Made by a program: the position numbers and the translations under genes
Assembly: GCA_959347315.1 (NCBI GenBank)
Contig: OY365811.1
Coordinates: forward strand, 37,345,206-37,409,205
DNA length: 64,000 nucleotides
DNA from: Bimastos eiseni
Taxonomy: Eukaryota; Annelida; Clitellata; Crassiclitellata; Lumbricidae
Direction of reading: 5' to 3'
The notes under the pieces: model-generated
Seen by the model: only the letters and a program-made list of their open reading frames with translations
Told to the model about the DNA's origin: nothing
Database searches by the model: none
In this document: positions 11,055 through 23,824 of the stretch, one piece after another
How positions within the stretch are numbered: position 1 is the stretch's first letter
Layout: the number at the start of each line of letters is the position of its first letter

Positions 11055-11890
11055 GGGCCCACGTGTATGAAGCCTTTGAAAGCGGGCCTAAGTCCAAGTC
11101 CGGACCAGTTTTCGCTGTAAACCCGACTAGAGAACTAGATCAGCGTGTATGGGGATTATTGGAGACGCCTAGGTCCTCTAAAACCCGACTAGCGCTAGTC
11201 CACCTGGCAGGCAGGCGTTAATCTACTAGTCAGGCTTAGTGAAGTAAAATGGCTGCCGCCGTCTCGATTGGTCCACTTCGTCGAAGTTTCAGTCTTCAAG
11301 GAGGTTTTAAGAGAGATCATTGTTCACTCTGCTATTTTCGGACGATAAACTTAAATATTTTCTACGTTTTCGCCGTCACAAAATGATAATTATAACGGTG
11401 ATCATCGTTTAATCGGGAGTTTTAACACTGGTGTATACATCGCATCGCCGAACACACGGTCTTTAGCTTGCAATGGTCGAACTAACTTTTCCCACATGCA
11501 AGTTAAATAATAGTTGAGTAAGGCAATCGTAATCTATGCATAGTAATTTTTGCGGAGGAGTAATATTGCGATAACAGTGACATTTGTGTTTTAACAAAAT
11601 CATCTGTTAATTAAAATAATGAGCATAATAAATTTCTGTACCATATCAAGTCGAAAATAGCCTATATATAAATAGCTTGCGCATGCGCAACTAGCCAATA
11701 ATCGCGCGAGCCATTGATGTTGGGTTTTCCCACGCCCATCCAAGTCTCTGACTAGCAAGTTTGGGACCAGCGGATCGTTCATACACTCCTTTTTCCCGTA
11801 GTCTCAAAAATCAGCCTACGAAGTCCTTCTTTGGGCCCAAAGCTGGACTAACGTTACGACCGTTTCAAAATCCGCCATGTACATGGGCCC
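11055..11890. mobile_element. 836-bp dispersed repeat, copy 1 (probable non-autonomous DNA transposon)
   Basis: Nearly identical to 23825-24633. Both copies begin gggcccacgtgt and end with the inverted complement (acatgggccc or acgtgggccc). Imperfect inverted similarity extends about 45 bp inward (tttgaaa near one end, tttcaaa near the other, and an agtcc/ggact pair). No clear target duplication is seen. The internal sequence has no transposase; a 60-codon - strand frame (11600-11782) is shared by both copies. Confidence 0.8.
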
Positions 11891-12059
11891 TGGTCACCAA
11901 TCTCCCGGCCTAGTACATGGTTACAGAGCCAGACTCGTGCAGAGGAAGAGTTGTGCGTGCCTTACTTGTCCAATGGCTATCCCATGCTCTTTGCCGATAA
12001 GCTGCCTATCCTGTTGGTGGTTCGGCACCTGTTAGTGTTATTCATGCCTCCAAAGCTGT

Positions 12060-12295
12060 ATTAAAGTAACATTTATTTTATTTATTCTGAAATTTGATAT
12101 TGCCCTTCTTGAAGGCTTCTTCCAACACCTATTGCTCTGAAGTGCACAGTTGTACTGCAGAGAAATTGTACGCGAAGGACTTTCTCAAGGTCCTTACACA
12201 GTGACTGACGCCTCGGACGAGGGTCGAACCCGCTAACTCAGCGCACACTGAGCTTTATGGGCCGACCGCTCCATCCGATCAGCCACCGTGCCACA
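12060..12295 (-). mobile_element. tRNA-derived SINE
   Basis: The - strand starts ggcacggtggctgatcggat, with an A box (tggctgatcgg), then a perfect B box (gggttcgaccc) about 40 bp later. The body ends ttcaagaagggcaatatcaa and an AATAAATAAAATAAA tail. The layout (tRNA head, unrelated body, LINE-like tail) is standard for a SINE. Confidence 0.8.
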
Positions 12296-13671
12296 CAACA
12301 TCGTCTGAGGTATCATGCAGTCAGTTCTCGTGGCAGTATGTTTGCCTGGAGTTCATTTGTGCTCGCAGCAGATGCCAAGAAGCCAGCGTAAAGCACAGCA
12401 TATTCCAACGCCACCATTCTTTAGCAGAAGTGATGAATGGAACCTATTCTCGTTTGATTGCATATTTAAAATACTCCATTTCGTAAACAGCGACTCAAGC
12501 CAGGTTAGACTAGGACTGTCGGCAGACAAGGCTGTATAGAGGAGCTTTATCATGGTTAATCCATTTCATGTCAGAAGTAGGATATCATAAGAGAGAGGCA
12601 AGGAGAGCCTCCTTATACCACTTGTTCCAAGTCATCCATCTTCTTACCACCTTATCGATGGTTGAGGTTATCCTAACCGCGTCGCCTCTCCTAGTGGTGT
12701 GCCTGAACCCGTGGAATGAGGGATTGCCAACTTCATTAATTATTATTGTTGTTATTGTTACTAAATAAGTAAGTAAGTAGGTGTTTTTTTAATCAAATCG
12801 TCTACAAACGCACGACAGGAACACAAAAATGTATGAAAAAGAAGAAGCACACAAACAGCAACCAGACATAGGTCGCCCATCCTCCTAGACTCCATATTGC
12901 AATGGTATGGTGAATCGTATCGTTATCAGTACCTCTGTTTGTTATTGTTGCATACAGGTGAATCAGATAATGGCATTCCTTGTAGTGTGGGCTTCGTTGA
13001 GCGTGAGCTACCTAGTCACAGATAATTAATTTATGTTTGCACAGATTCGTTCCTGTTTTGCAGGCGTTGGGTGCCAAAGTTGTGCATCTGTGTCGCTGGG
13101 TGGTCTTGCCGCAATTAGTTTTGCTAATTAGGGGGATGCTGTAGCTGAGGACTAGGCTGCTAGGCAAGCCTTGTCTAATCAGAATCATACTTTATACCAA
13201 CCAAACAGTCTAACGGAGGAGTTAGTCTAGCCGGCAATTTGAAAGTAAACCGTTAGTTTTGTGTTTAACCCTTACAAAGGGTGTAAAGTCGAACTTTAAT
13301 ATTCAATTTAAATCTGCAGACTTCCATTTGCTGTTGGCTGGCTTAAATGCGTTCATTTATTCATTGTGGAAATTATATAGTGCTTCTGGGTAGGTAATTA
13401 GGTGGGTAATACTCGGGAGCACGCCCGACCCAGCTATGGCTAAAAAGAGCAGTCTTGAAATTAAAGTAAAGCGTGTAGGAAAAAGACCTATAAGCTGCAA
13501 AGGCAAAACCGATATGAGCCCGTTTCAGACCACAGAGGTCCAGGGCCAGAGCGACAGGAAAAGCAAGATGCCGCCTGGTGGAGAGGTTTGAGCTTTGGAG
13601 AAGTTCTCTTGTAGTCGGTTCTGCTGCTGGCCTAGACTCTGGAAGACTCACTGCCTGCAAACATGGGCCAA

Positions 13672-13712
13672 TAATGAGGCGCTATATAAATTCTCAAATG
13701 CAATAAAAATAC
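13672..13712 (+). repeat. L2/CR1-like retroposon tail
   Basis: Contains gaggcgctatataaattctc followed by aaatgcaataaaaatacaat, the same tail motif as SINE ends at 5590, 35015, 43321 and 55970. Confidence 0.5.
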
Positions 13713-14157
13713 AATCCTTTTCTGACCGTCATAGCTCGGCTTCTCCTGGACTGGTTTCCAGTTTCCAGGCTGTTTCCATGTCGTCTTGGACTCCCTGTTT
13801 GACTTTCGACCAGATTTGTTCTGGAGTTTGGCTTGCACAGTGAGTTGCTCATTGGCAAGGCACCATCGTAGCTTAGTCATATCTCTGCTCTCATAATTCT
13901 CCTGATGAGTTGCATCCTCTCGTCTGTTCACTTGACCGTACCCTCCATTCTAGCCTCTCGTACACTTTCGTACTACATGTACGTGCAACTCTCAGCATCC
14001 TAATGATAACTTCGCACCTTGTCTTCTTATCCCAAAGCGATACTCTCAATTATCAACCTCATTTCCTTTCTCTCCAGCAACCCTTCTTCGTCCTTCGTCT
14101 GTTACTAGCTCTTTGGCTCTAAGTAGAGAAACACATTCCCCTTGTGTAGCTGCAACG

Positions 14158-14232
14158 GCACTGTCGCCCTCCTCCTGTCACCAGGCTTGGGACTGGCACT
14201 GTCAGAGTGCAAACAGTGGAGGAGTTCCTCTT
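14158..14232 (-). repeat. GCCAGTCCCAAGCC dispersed repeat, copy 1
   Basis: The - strand contains cactgtttgcactctgacag, tgccagtcccaagcctgg, then an aggaggagggcgac-like segment, matching six other copies in the window. Confidence 0.75.
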
Positions 14233-14934
14233 CATTCCTCTTTAGTGTACCTACGGCTGTCAATGGTTGCCCGCTTTCAAAGTGCACCTCTGAACTTCAT
14301 AAGGAGGACATGATCAAATTACCGTTGTATTGCATTACCAAATGCTCTGCAGTGGATGGTCCAGCATTCGAGAACTATATGCCGACGACCTAATTAGGTA
14401 GTCACGCGTAACGTTCCCTTGTTTATTATGCACAATCGATCAGCTGGATCCCCCCCCACAATCATTTCAGCCATTTTTTGTTGAGTCATTGTTGGCGTGA
14501 TTCAGCCAATTGTTCGTCCGTCGAGTGTTTCAGACTTGATTTTCATCCAGCTGTTAATCTAATCAAGGCTTAACGAAAACAGGCCGCGTTGGAGGTGGCG
14601 GCGACGGCCAACGGGGTTAACAGCTGTACTAGTCGGTCCTAATCGGCAGGGGTCCTTCTCTGTAGGAGGGTAAATGAGGAAGGGGTGGTTGTGCGGCGGT
14701 GGGTTGGTCATGTTGTTTGGGTTGCGGCGTCTGTGGCAAATCGAGTCTAATGACGGACGCAGAGGAATTCAGATTGTAATAGATGTACATACCGAGAACA
14801 TTCGCTCGTCACGTGTGGCCGAGGACCTCCATTGGGACCCCTTGTCGATTTAAGTGATGACCTTTGACACGCAGAGAATTCCGTTTGGTCATACACTATG
14901 CATTCTCTCTATAGCTGTCTTGCTGATGAGTCCT

Positions 14935-15045
14935 TTCCTCTTCCTGCTCTTCCTCCTCCTTTTCCTCCTCCTGCTTCTTCTCCTGCTTCTCCTCCTGCTC
15001 TTCCCCGTCCTATTACTACTACTATTACTTGTATTACTATTTCTT
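14935..15045 (+). repeat. CTC/CTT-rich microsatellite
   Basis: Irregular cctcctcctgcttct runs, turning into tactactattac. Confidence 0.85.
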
Positions 15046-15989
15046 CGCCTTTGCCGCATTGGGGTTCAATTGTGACGAAAGAAACCATTTATATTGCGCC
15101 TTTCAAGTACTCCGAAAATGCTACGAATTCGTTAACTACTCACCGGTTGTGTATAGGATTATAGAAGCAACAGTCTGTGTGTTGGCCTAAGTAAAAATCC
15201 GGTGAGCCATGTTAATGCATAGAGTTTAGCCGCTAGGCTTCAATGTCGGCTTTTGATCTCAGCGATCTGGCTTAATATCCAGAACAGGTCACGTGTCATC
15301 GACCTGCATAACCTTGGAAAAATTTCCTCCTCGTTTTGCTCTATTTCCGGTGATTCCTTCTGTTCACCGACTTTTCACGTCCTATTAATGTGTGGGACCT
15401 CTTTTGTTTACCTTTGGCCTTCCTCTCCTTTTCCTCCTCATTTGCTTACACGTCGTCCTCTTGGAGATCTGCTTCCTCTCCATGGTCTATTCCGTTGAAA
15501 TTATCTTCCGCTTTTTTGAGTGTCATCACCGTTGTGTACTTTCGATGCCTCTTTAACTCTGGTTCATTTCGTCACCCTTCCCCATCCTCCCGTCCGCCGT
15601 TCCCTTTGTTCTGGTCGTCCTGTTTATTCCACGGCTCCACTTTTCTTTCGAAACATAACAATGGAAATCTTCCTCCTCTGCTTCCACTCCCTGATTTCCT
15701 ATAATGAGCTTCATTCTCCATATCGCCTTGTCCAGATTCAGAATAGCTCAGATTTTGAGTGACAAACAGAGACAGGAGGAGCCAAGCAGAGGAGAAAGAG
15801 GAGAAGGTGGAGGGGGAGGAGGAGGAGAAGGAGGCTGAGGCAGATTGCCAAAGCATGATCTTTATGATCAGTGGCCCGAGATCATTAATGTTCTTGGCTG
15901 GGTTGCAAAGTTCAGCCAACCTGAAATCAGATAAATTGAAAGCGCCTCACGCACATTGCTCCAAAGGTTTTGTATTAGCAAGGATTTCT

Positions 15990-16129
<140 letters not shown>

Positions 16130-16689
16130 AGTAGGCCTACTTCCACATGCTCGGGTAGCCTGCATACATATACATGTATTTTCTTTTGAATAATGTTTAA
16201 TGGATAGTCATATACACCGAAGTCTGCTTATGAGACTCGCGCACTATTGAACGAAATCTTCAAGATAATTATATTATAATTAAATTAAATTATAATTGCC
16301 ATAATCCACCAAGTGAAAGGATAAACAAAGACTAGCCATTGTAGAACAACTGAGCTATGATGTTTGTATATAATTTTTCATGGGGTAAAAATGGTAACTG
16401 ATGCCTCTTGGGGTAGTCTAAGACCTAACAACTGGACTGGGACTGATGCAGTTTATAGGTTGAGCGCCTGATTTGGATATTTTGGCTGGGAAAGGAAACG
16501 GGGTCACGTGTTAGGGTCACCTGCCACACCCAACCGATTTGGAATGTCCTATACATCCTGGTGTGACTGTGGGTTTTGGTGGTTTTGTCTATATCTGTCC
16601 TCTACTTGAATTGCTTCATCACTGGTGTTATTTGAATAACTTTCTATTGTTGCTCGGGTGCTCCATAATGTAGTGATAATGTGTGCTGG

Positions 16690-16808
16690 ACTTAACTCTG
16701 CCACTGTTTGCACTCTGATAGTGCCGGTCCCAAGCCTGAATAAAGGGGGAGAGCGACGCTAATGATCTATGTTATCACACAATGTTGTTAAATTGAAACT
16801 ACATAGTG
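16690..16808 (+). repeat. GCCAGTCCCAAGCC dispersed repeat, copy 2
   Basis: Reads actctgccactgtttgcact, ctgatagtgccggtcccaag, then gacgctaatgatct, ttatcacacaatgttgttaa and attgaaactac. It is one of the longer copies and is directly followed by a tRNA-like segment. Confidence 0.8.
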
Positions 16809-16870
16809 GGTTGGACTGTATATAGAAGTCTGAGGTTCAAATCCCCGTCGGGCAGAATTTTTTTAATTTC
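16808..16870 (+). mobile_element. tRNA-like SINE head fragment
   Basis: tgggttggactg resembles an A box and gaggttcaaatccccgtcgg holds a good B box (ggttcaaatcc), followed by gggca and a T run. Too short and divergent to be a working tRNA; no anticodon stem can be drawn with confidence. Confidence 0.45.
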
Positions 16871-17045
16871 TGCTACACCTGCGCCCCCTCACTATCTCAG
16901 CAATAATGAGTATACTGTCTGTGGGATGATGAGACTGTGAGGGGAGGACACCCACTTTCATATGCTGAGGCTAAGAAAATGAAGTCGTTGATACTTCGGG
17001 GCTGGTTTAAGGGACTGCTGTTCTTCTATGTGTTGTAATCCTAAT

Positions 17046-17250
17046 ATTTTACTGATATGGTGTTACTGGTGTTATCTCTACTGTGTGACAAACTTGATAT
17101 TGTGTTTGTTGTCATTTACAAATGTGGTGGTATTACTGGCACTATTTTACTGATATTTCTGGTGTTGCTGGTGTTATCTGTAGTGTTAGCAAACTTAGCA
17201 TTGTGTCTTGTATTATTTACTAACGTGGTGATATTACTGGTGCTGTTTGG
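17046..17250 (+). repeat. ~96-bp tandem duplication
   Basis: Two copies each run from ttttactgatat through gttactggtgttatct and caaacttg to gtggtgatattactgg, with scattered differences. Confidence 0.8.
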
Positions 17251-18658
17251 CTAACGTGGTGTTGTTGCGAGTTTTGTTCTGACTAAAATGGTGTGGTGTT
17301 GTTAGTGTCTTTTCGCTTGCCTTGTAGGAAGCCATATTTGCATGCACTGGTCTTCTCAAGGTACAGTGTTCTGAAGGGTTGGCTGTCCAGCCTCTCATCT
17401 CTCTTAGTCATCAACCTCTAACATTTTTACACTAGCCACGTACAGTATCGTACTTTCTCAGCCTTTTATTCAATCACTGTATCGTACACTGGGCCTTCCT
17501 ATTAGGACATCTGGTTCTACTACAGACTCGGATATAATGATGTTGATAACTATAGTTATAGTTATAGTTCTGTTATAACAGCTGTCCTTCCAAGGCATGG
17601 TCTGTGATGCATTGCCATTGGCAATAGTACCTTGCGATAATGCCTGAGCTGCCAGTTGGCAGTTATCTCTAGTCCTATATTCCGTGTTGAATGAAAAATG
17701 GCTGCCAAGTTAGTTGACATTTATCATTGAGTTCAGAGTTATATGATATCCGTGCTACTAGCTTTGCAATGCCATAATTATGCTGTTTCCAACTTGCAAA
17801 TAATGAATACTAAAGATTTAATTATTTGTTTTAGCTGCCTGAGCAATAGTGAACTTACTTTAGCTTGCAGATATTTTGCACCGGAATTCTTAATATTCAT
17901 TGTTTGCCCCTCTCTATCGTATGGTACGACCTTGTTACAGTTTGGTATTTCATTGGGCTTTGAAATTAAAGGAAGGTCCAGTGTACTTGTGAGCATCTAG
18001 TTTATCCTGTTTAGCTTAGCTCAGCTTGGTTACTGATTGGACTAATTAAGTTTCTAGCTTCTGCTTCAATTTCTTTTTAGATGTTAATAATTTTTATAGC
18101 TACATGGAAACATATTATACAGGGGCATATTAATTTTCAAAGCTGTTATTTAATTTATGAAATAGAACAAGACCATTGTATTTTCTAACTGTGCCGAGTT
18201 AAAGAATTCAATGTGGTTTCAATCTGGTAATGCAAAGTAATGCAAATAATTCACATTGCTTAATGTTAAATTACTTACTTGTCTATTTCTGTTTGACGCA
18301 ATCTGTCATGTAACTGTGTGTAATTTTATGTGATGTCTTATTGCCTCAAAACATTTCTTTATTGTTTTTCAGTAAATATCAAACTATATATAATACATCA
18401 TTGTCAAAATTTACTTGTTTCTTAATCATTTAGTGCAATTTAAAAATAAAATACATTAATTTTGGCAGACTATAAACACATTTTGATTTAGAAATAGAAA
18501 GGTTTTTGCTGACATTTTAAATATCGATTTTGGTCAGATTCAATGTTTCGGTTAGACATACCAGTTTTCAGTCTAGATTTAGAATTGCATTATGTTTTCC
18601 TAGTATACAACAATAGCCATAGCTTAAAACTTGTAAGTTTTGGTTTTCTGTTTTCCAG

Positions 18659-18751
18659 TTAGTCACAAGGACAAAGAAGATGTTTATTGGTGGACTGTCA
18701 GCGACCACAACCATCGAAGACGTCAAGCAATACTTTGAACAGTTTGGAAAG
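18659..18751 (+). CDS. msi: Musashi exon D: RRM2 RNP-2 and helix 1
   Basis: Acceptor ttctgttttccag, donor gtacgt, phase 0 at both ends, 31 codons. It encodes [20 protein letters not shown] followed by [18 protein letters not shown] is the linker end, MFIGGL is RNP-2 on beta 1 of RRM2, and [12 protein letters not shown] is helix 1, close to identical to other Musashi proteins. It lies alone between introns of 11.6 and 13.8 kb. Confidence 0.95.
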
Positions 18752-19759
18752 GTACGTTGTCCGTAGTCTTTCGTCTTTATATGCATTTGTGTAGTTTTCA
18801 ATTATATATTCAAGTGATCTGCTTGAAACGGCCATTGAACATCCAGTTTTTGTTCTTTTCTTTTTATAGTCAGAGGAAATCCAGGCATTTGTTTCTGGAA
18901 CAACCTGGAGGGATTCTACTTTGATTCTACTTAACTCAAATGCCACTGTAGCATTCCAACGAGAGGGACACCCTTTGTTTAGTTTCTTCTATCTATAACA
19001 AATAACATTTGACTCATCATGTAGAGAAATGCCCTACAACCATGGTTTAATTAAATGGCCTAATATAATTATGGGGACTATAACCTACTTGTAGGATCGA
19101 TACCTTACACTATTTGTCTATCCCTCAATACATCGAATTTAAGATCTCAACTTTCATGCGAAACTGCTTGATATGAATTTTCCTCATCTTCTCTTGGTTC
19201 ATTGTGTATCTGTGTCTCGTCTGTTCCTGGCCGCAGATCCCTCTGTTCCTCTACAGTCCATGGCAGAACAGAAGCTTTGCTTTCTTGGATCCTGTGGCCT
19301 GCAACAACATTTCTCATGAAACCACAGGAGAGCTATTCAGCCTCACTCCTTCTATGTTCAGCAAGTGCTTGAAGTCTATTCTGTTTTAACGAGCGTTTGT
19401 TATTATATTGGGTTTCAAGCGACATGTAAGTCATGGCACCTTTCATTACGACGTATAAACTTGTCACTACTTACAATGATCATACAAAGTATCTGTTGGT
19501 TGACCACAGTGGCTCATGGCAACAGCCATTACAAATTATCAGTTGGTTGCATTCCCCCTCTTCTGCTGTTGACCTGATGCCCTTTCTGACCGGGACTGGG
19601 GTCGGTTGGAGGGGTCTTTTCATAGCGAGCAGGTGACGCATTCGCTCTTTAGATCTTCACCGTGACAGTTGAAGTGTCCGTTTATGGAGCATTTTTCTCA
19701 GCGGTTCTTTCTTATCCAGGATGTTTGCAATCAGAATCGTTGAACGTTTCTTCTCTGCC

Positions 19760-19835
19760 TTTAACCTCCTCCCCTCCACCTTCTCTTCCTCCTCCTCCTC
19801 TTCCTCCTCCTCCTCCTCCTCCTCCTCCACAGGCG
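19760..19835 (+). repeat. (TCC)n microsatellite
   Basis: Irregular ctcctcctc and ctcctcctcctcctcc runs; a short gaatgaatgaat repeat follows at about 19893-19910. Confidence 0.95.
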
Positions 19836-20859
19836 ATTATCTGTACGCCAGCCATCGTGTATGTTGGAAGTATTCATCTGGGGGCAGAGAGAATGAATGA
19901 ATGAATGAATCTCTGTGTGCGTGTGACTGGCTGTACCTTTGAATGGAATCCTGTATCTCGCCTGACTGAGTTTTTGCAAGTGAGCGACTACGCACCAGTA
20001 GTCTAGTAAGTGCAGAGGTGGAGGTGTTACGGTTAGCCCACGCCCCTCCTGTTCAATCTAGTTGCTAGGCCTTATGATTCCCTATGAGAAAGATATCACA
20101 CAGGGTATGCAATAATGTAATACAACTGAAATTTGATCATACACCCTCTCCATTGCAAAGCCCAGAGGTGCATGCAGTGTTTGAAAGAAATATGCTACTT
20201 AGACAGTCGGCCATTTGTTAATCTACAACGACCGTTTGACAACCCATTTGATTTGACACAGTGCTTATGAATAAGCTGGTGCTCTGCACTTGGCTTTCGA
20301 GTGGCGCTTTAGAAGTTTGGAGATGTATACGATTACGATCTTTCTGCCGTAAAAAGATATAATGGACCTTACCACAACCACCATTAGAAGCGTCAGAAAG
20401 GTCTTTGCGGATCACTAGATGGTGGATTGTGTAAGAAAACTAAATTGCAAATACTCTGCTCTCAGGATTCTTTCTATTCTGCTGCATACAGGAATTGTGT
20501 TGGCATTTATGTAGTCTCCTGACTACCGAGGAGATATATGATGAGATATTATTCAGTCTGAAGAATTCTAAAGAAATATGGTTGTTTGTTGGGTTTCTTC
20601 ACAAATTCCTAATTACTTCTGACATTCTTTCTGCTTACTATAACTTCAGATCGATTCATGCTTGAATCCTATTTCGATATTCCTGAGATAACTATAGTAC
20701 CCTGAAATGTTTGAATGTTTGGTAATCACTACATCATGAAGCCAGAAATTTGTAATCCTTAACAGTTAAAAATAGATAAAAACCGGTCTGTTATAATAAA
20801 TCTTTGTAATTCAAAGTTTTTAATCTATCTCCAAGTATTCCCAAAATCACGGCCATCTT

Positions 20860-22280
20860 GACGTGGATTCCGATGTCCGCTGATGTCCGTGGTTTCAGCA
20901 GGACGCGTCGTCCTCCTCCTCCTCTCCGATGGATCGCCTCTCCCTCCCATGAATCGCCTCCTCCTCCTCTACTCGTTATCTTCCGCTGGAGCAATCCATT
21001 GCTGCTGTCTCTGACTGCTGCAAATTCCTTGCTGCACGTTTCCCGATATCTATCACGTTTTAGTAGCTCGATGTTCTCCTCGTTTCCTAAACGATACAGA
21101 TCGGAATGCTACTCGTTTGTGCGGTGTTCCTCTCCTTTACACACCCAGTTCCGTGTGGTGTATTGGCTGCCGCCGCCAGTTCCGCCGGATCAGCGCGTTT
21201 TCCCAGGATGCCTGGATCTTCCCATTTCTTTCTCGGCTCAATAGGAGACTAGACACGACCAATCTTTAGGTCTCTATGATGAATATGTTATTTAGCGATG
21301 GCTGGCGGCAAGCATTGTCTGATTCAAGATGCTGATGAAATACTGGCCATATTTGTGTCAGCCGTTCGGGTCCCTGCTGGCAATTGTTGTTTATGCGACT
21401 AAGGAGAGGGGGTCTGTCTATACCAGCTTCCTAGTTTCTGTTCTAGCATCCCACATGCATTCAGGTTGGTTTTCGATCCTTCCGTCTCCCTTTTCCTGAA
21501 TCAATGTAGGGACTGGGATGATAGAAGGCAAAAATCCCAGATCTACAGCTAGGACGGAGAATTTGGTTTGTCAGATTCAGAGGATCTCCGGAAGAGTTTA
21601 ATTTACCAGCAGGGAGGGAGCCATCGGTTGACCCAGGCCAAAGGCCGTTAAACTTGGTATTTGTGTGGGCTTTCGCTTCTTTCGCCGATATGATTATGCC
21701 TTCAGAAGAGTGCGGACGGATCTTTGTTTCCAGATGCTGCACTGGAAGGTGCTCCGTTTATCGAGTACACCATAAACTCTGTACTCTCGCCATTAATGAC
21801 CGCTCTTCCTCCTCCTCCGCCGACCGTGAAATCGCCGTAGATCGAGGCTACGAGATGGACACATTCTTTCCGCTTTAACTTTGTCGCAAACTCTTCGCAT
21901 CGTCCTCCGTGAATTTTGATGCTGCGATTCGCCGCTCGTTTGCGACTCTCTACCGCGAAGTGAGCAGTAAAATCCGCCCTCGTGCGGCGACCGCGGTTTG
22001 ATGCCGACGGTGCGTTTATTTCGATTTTGACACGACGAGTTAGCTGACGTCGTCGAAGCCACGTATTAAACGGATTTCAGAAGATTATGTTGTGGTACCC
22101 AGTTGGTCGTTGGGTGCGCTGCGTTTGTTGCTCCGTCCGAGGTTCTTGTCAATGAATGATGTTCCTGGGGTCATTGTTTTATGATCCCTGGACGCGAGCA
22201 CGTTTATTACAGCGTGACACTCACCCGCGGGGTAGGTCAGTTTTTGTGGACGGCATCGACCCAATGCCGGAAGTTCAACC
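20860..22280 (+). other. CG-rich intronic segment
   Basis: Contains frequent CG dinucleotides and few simple repeats. None of the frames resembles a known protein. A stretch at 21990-22020 (ggtttgatgccgacggtgcg) resembles 8164-8187 (ggtttggatgccgacggttt) in the other CG-rich patch. A regulatory role is only a guess. Confidence 0.3.
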
Positions 22281-22579
22281 TTCGTGGGGGGTATTAGTGG
22301 TTTTCGTGGAAAATTAATTATTATTGTTGACTATTTAGTTGGTTGCGAGGATTATTATTGCGGACGAAATTTCTTGATCTTCGTATGTCCTAGTCTTGAT
22401 GGGTATGGTGTTCTGTGACCGATCTTTTATGCAATATGGAAAAGTTGATGTCATCAATTATTGCTGTATAGCGATCGTCATGACAATTGTCTTGGTGTCT
22501 TCTTCTTCGGTCATACTTCTCATCGTCGCCATTTTCACTTGGTGTTGTAATAATTGCTGTTTGGTCCTTATCATCTGCC

Positions 22580-22860
22580 AGTGGTCATCATCATCATCGT
22601 TGTAGTCGTCACCGTTGTTGTCATCATTGTTACCATCTGCCTAATTGATACCATCTTTATTGATATCCTCCTCATTATTATTATCATTGTCATCATTATC
22701 TTCATATTGTTCAGTATCGTCATCAAGAATTGTTCTTGTCAAAACCGGCGCCATCAGAACATTTGACGTCATCATCGTTACTACTGAATGTTTTAATCAT
22801 CGTCGTCATCATCATCATCACCATCACCATCCTTTATGTTGGCCACAATTTTCGTCATTG
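22580..22860 (+). repeat. TCATCA/ATTGTC-rich simple repeat
   Basis: Irregular tcatcatcatcgt and ttattattatcattg runs over about 280 bp. Confidence 0.85.
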
Positions 22861-22969
22861 TCCGTCGTCTTTCATCGCCATCCATTTCCTGGCTTCCGTT
22901 GCCGAGGCCGACCGATAGGTGGCGATAGGCGTGAATGATTGATCGCTGCATTGGTTTCCAGTTGCTTCC

Positions 22970-23312
22970 GTCTGTGTGCGTGCGTGTAGGTGTGTGTGCG
23001 TGCGTGTGTGTGTCTGTGTGAGTGTGTGTCTGTCTGTGCCTGTGTGTGTGTGTGTGTCTGTCTGTTCCTGTATGTGTGTGTTGGTGTGCCTCTGTGTGTG
23101 TAGGTGTCAGTGTGTGTGCCTGTGTGTATGTGTCTGTCTGTGCCTGTATGTGTGTTGGTGTGCCTCTGTGTGTGTAGCTGTCAGTGTGTGTGTGTCTGTC
23201 TGTGCCTGTGTGTGTGTTGGTGTGCTTGTGTGTGTGTGTGTAGGTGTCAGTGTGTATGTGTGTGTGTGTGCGTACGTGTGTGTGTGCCTGTGTGTGTGTG
23301 ACTGCGCGTGTG
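22970..23312 (+). repeat. TGTG-rich minisatellite
   Basis: tgtgtgtg and gtgcctgtgtgtg units in loosely repeating blocks of about 60 bp (ctgtctgtgcctgt, then tgttggtgtgcctc, then gtgtaggtgtcagtg). It generates Cys/Val and His/Thr open frames of up to 184 codons. Confidence 0.95.
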
Positions 23313-23483
23313 TCGGTCGGTCGTTTCTTTGGGATTAGTCTTTTCATGTTGTCCTAATTTATATAGTTAACGGTCGGCGTGTGCGTCTGCCGTTCACCGA
23401 ACACGATTATTGAATTAGGAATTTAGGCATCGCTTCGGTCTTTTCCTCACGGCGCTCTCTCCTCCTAGTTTCATTTCTTCTTT

Positions 23484-23665
23484 GTGTGTCTCACTAACTG
23501 CATGTCTGTCGGTGTCATTGTCTGTGTGTCTCTTTCTGTCTGTCTACGTGTCTGTCTGTCTCTGTTTGTGTGTCTCACTATTTGCATGCTTGCCTTTGTT
23601 TATCTGTGTATTTCTGTATTTGTCTGTCTGTGTGTCTATCTGTCTGTCTGCGTGACTGTCAATCT
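23484..23665 (+). repeat. TCTGTCTG-rich degenerate repeat
   Basis: Two rough halves each run from gtgtctcac, tgcatg-, to ctgtctgtctgcgtg. Confidence 0.7.
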
Positions 23666-23824
23666 GTAAAGTAACAGCATAGATGGTATTCCCCATGTTA
23701 CTATAAAAGGACTAAGTGACGTACTACTACCTCTGACCAACGGCTCAAACATCCACGGTCCATCATGGAAATTGGAACGACACCCGCCATATGGCAGCTA
23801 TACTCTTCCCTTTCTTACCCCTCT

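Noticed and set aside
16808..16870. Candidate functional tRNA gene
   Set aside because: A B box is present but no complete cloverleaf can be drawn; it is better explained as a SINE head.
22793..23347. 184-codon His/Thr-rich frame and 120-codon Cys/Val-rich frame
   Set aside because: Both are translations of the TGTG and ATC simple repeats.
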